From assembly GCA_018897875.1 (NCBI GenBank), contig JAHIKF010000063.1, positions 1 to 7,123 of the forward strand: DNA of 7,123 nucleotides, given 5' to 3'. The position numbers and the translations under genes are program-made. This document shows, piece by piece, positions 6,055 to 7,123 of the stretch (its first letter is position 1; each line of letters starts with the position of its first letter). The stretch comes from Pseudomonadota bacterium. GTDB lineage: Bacteria; Desulfobacterota; Desulfobaccia; Desulfobaccales; 0-14-0-80-60-11. The notes under the pieces were generated by a model, which saw only the letters and a program-made list of their open reading frames with translations, had not been told where the DNA came from and did no database searches.

Positions 6055-6957
6055 CTACTTAAGCCAGGGCAGGGTAAATTTTTTCTGGGAGTCTCGATCC
6101 GGATAGTATTGGTGATAGTCATAAGATAATCCTAAGGGGGCTATCTTATTGAGCACACATCCCAGAACCGGAAATTCTTTGAGCGTTTCCAGGGCGCGGG
6201 TTATTTCTTGCCGGGGAGTGCTGCCGGCCTCCACTACCAAAATAATGCCGTCTACCAGGGGGGCAAAGGCCAAAGGGTCCGCATAGAGCAAGGGGGGGAA
6301 ATCAAAGAGCACGTACCGGTCCGGATAAAAATGTTTCAGCTCCCGGACCAAATCCACCATGAGGGGAGAACTGAGGAGTTCTACGGATTGGGTGGTGGAT
6401 CGGCCCGCGGGGAGCACCACCAGGTTGGCCAGGCCTTCGGGATGCACCAGGGACTCCGCAATGGGATACCCCGAGGTCAAATAATCGGCCAGTCCCGGTC
6501 CCGAGGGCAGATCAAGATAGCGGTGAACTGACGGATTGCGCAGATCACCATCCACCAGGAGCACCGTCTGGCCGACTTTATGGGCAATGGCAATGGCTAA
6601 GTTGATGGTGGTCAGGGTTTTGCCTTCGTTGGGCCGAGGGCCGGTAACCATCAAGGTATTCCGGCTTTCTCGCTCGGTGCCATGCAAAATGTGGGTCCGC
6701 AACAATCTATAGGCTTCCCCCAGGCTCTCGTCACTGCCAGCCACGATCAAGCGATTCCGGCGCAGACGATCCATGTCCACCGTCACCGTGCGAGTATAGG
6801 TGTAGTGAATCTCCCCTGAGGTCTCGGCAAAACCAGTGACCTCATCCACGTGAGGCAAAGGCGGCTGCGGCGAAGCCTGGCTGGGGCCAGGATCGGGCTT
6901 CGCCTTCTGGCGATGCAAAGATTTGGCTTTTTCTAAAGCTTTATTGATGAAACTCAC
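6055..6957 (-). CDS. CpsD/CapB-family tyrosine autokinase, XrtA-associated type
   Basis: A bacterial tyrosine (BY) kinase controlling EPS polymerisation and chain length with a Wzz-type membrane partner. The N-terminus MSFINKALEKAK is the short amphipathic helix usual in XrtA-locus kinases. A Pro-rich linker (21-40) follows, then the P-loop kinase: SLGEAYRLLRTHI (78-90), Walker A GPRPNEGKT (106-114), Walker A' VLLVDGDLRNP (132-142) and Walker B YVLFDFPP (215-222). The C-terminal tyrosine cluster YDYHQYY (Y279, Y281, Y284, Y285) is the expected autophosphorylation site. At 300 residues it lacks the fused Wzz domain of Wzc/EpsB, so a separate partner gene is expected, probably beyond 7123. The start is GTG at 6957, supported by a GGGGAG ribosome site and by the conserved N-terminus. 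The ATPase follows after 3 bases, forming an operon. Confidence 0.92.
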   Translation of the reverse strand: MSFINKALEKAKSLHRQKAKPDPGPSQASPQPPLPHVDEVTGFAETSGEIHYTYTRTVTVDMDRLRRNRLIVAGSDESLGEAYRLLRTHILHGTERESRNTLMVTGPRPNEGKTLTTINLAIAIAHKVGQTVLLVDGDLRNPSVHRYLDLPSGPGLADYLTSGYPIAESLVHPEGLANLVVLPAGRSTTQSVELLSSPLMVDLVRELKHFYPDRYVLFDFPPLLYADPLAFAPLVDGIILVVEAGSTPRQEITRALETLKEFPVLGCVLNKIAPLGLSYDYHQYYPDRDSQKKFTLPWLK

Positions 6958-7040
6958 GGTCTTAACTCCCCAGGTTTAACGTGGTTATGCCTCGGACCGG
7001 AAGAGAGCTTCCTTCCCCCTCGCCCTATAGCGTTTGCCAT
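6954..7040 (-). CDS. Candidate short upstream ORF (28 aa) in front of the kinase
   Basis: ATG 7040-7038 follows GGAAGG (7051-7046) in the end of the MITE-like repeat, exactly as in the ORF at 2031. The frame encodes 28 residues (MANAIGRGGRKLSS...GELRP) and stops at TGA 6956-6954, which overlaps the kinase GTG start in a GTGA arrangement. Only the first few residues (MAN-I) match the 2031 ORF because the rest lies outside the repeat. Its product is unrecognised and basic in the middle. The kinase has its own good ribosome site, so coupling is less needed here. It may be a chance open frame. Confidence 0.25.
   Translation of the reverse strand: MANAIGRGGRKLSSGPRHNHVKPGELRP
6966..6971 (-). promoter_or_regulatory. 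Ribosome binding site deciding the kinase GTG start
   Basis: On the minus strand GGGGAG (6971-6966) lies 8 bases before GTG 6957-6955. It supports GTG as the real start, agreeing with the conserved MSFINKALEKA N-terminus. Confidence 0.7.
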
Positions 7041-7123
7041 AAATTCCTTCCAGTTGGCGGTTCTTAAATCCCCCTAAATCCCCCTTTTTCAAAGGGGGAC
7101 TTTAATAGCTATTCCTTATAGTT
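7026..7123. mobile_element. Second, inverted copy of the MITE-like element, cut by the window edge
   Basis: Read from 7123 down to 7026 this matches 1948-2045 at 93 of 98 bases (differences opposite 1962, 1982, 2014, 2019 and 2041). It has the same terminal sequence TATAGCGTTTGCCA (7026-7039), which also matches the left end of the first element at 12 of 14 bases, and the hairpin CCCCCTTT-TTC-AAAGGGGG (7080-7098). The other half should lie just past the right edge. It sits 5' of the kinase-ATPase operon, oriented opposite to the copy at 1872-2045. Confidence 0.7.

Overview
This window is part of an exopolysaccharide (EPS) biosynthesis locus of the exosortase A (XrtA)/PEP-CTERM-associated type, from a moderately GC-rich Gram-negative bacterium. 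The marker genes are a CpsD-type tyrosine autokinase followed, 3 bases later, by an ExeA-like ATPase of the XrtA-associated kind. They sit next to nucleotide-sugar genes and the tail of a TPR protein. Gene content, codon use and the dispersed C6/G6 hairpin repeats suggest Desulfobacterota (former Deltaproteobacteria, for example the Desulfobacca group). That placement is an inference from memory and no lower rank can be supported.

Layout. Bases 2-187 (+) are the last 61 codons of a TPR protein. Bases 188-382 are an untranslated leader. Bases 383-1813 (+) encode ManC, a bifunctional mannose-1-phosphate guanylyltransferase/mannose-6-phosphate isomerase. Bases 1872-2045 hold a MITE-like element with terminal inverted repeats and two strong hairpins. 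Bases 2115-3113 (+) encode an SDR-family UDP-uronate 4-epimerase. Bases 3168-3257 hold a rearranged copy of the same hairpin repeat. Bases 3342-4658 (+) encode a WbpA-type UDP-GlcNAc 6-dehydrogenase. Bases 4659-4908 are a convergent intergenic gap with a perfect 14+14 palindrome. On the minus strand, the kinase (6957-6055, GTG start) and the ATPase (6051-4909) form a two-gene operon running toward the plus-strand genes. The window ends inside a second, inverted copy of the MITE (7026 to beyond 7123).

How the genes fit together. ManC supplies GDP-mannose. The dehydrogenase and epimerase together would supply an acidic hexosamine or hexose donor (UDP-GlcNAcA to UDP-GalNAcA, or UDP-GlcA to UDP-GalA). 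The kinase is expected to control polymerisation and chain length with a Wzz-like membrane partner outside the window. The ATPase is a conserved XrtA-locus protein of unknown exact role. No glycosyltransferase, flippase, polymerase, exosortase or PEP-CTERM substrate is visible here, so this is a fragment of a larger locus.

The least routine content lies between the genes. Three copies of one hairpin-rich repeat family each sit just 5' of a gene start. In two of them the element's end carries a Shine-Dalgarno-ATG whose short reading frame stops exactly at the start codon of the downstream gene. The genes themselves are recognisable family members; I did not find a wholly new enzymatic system.
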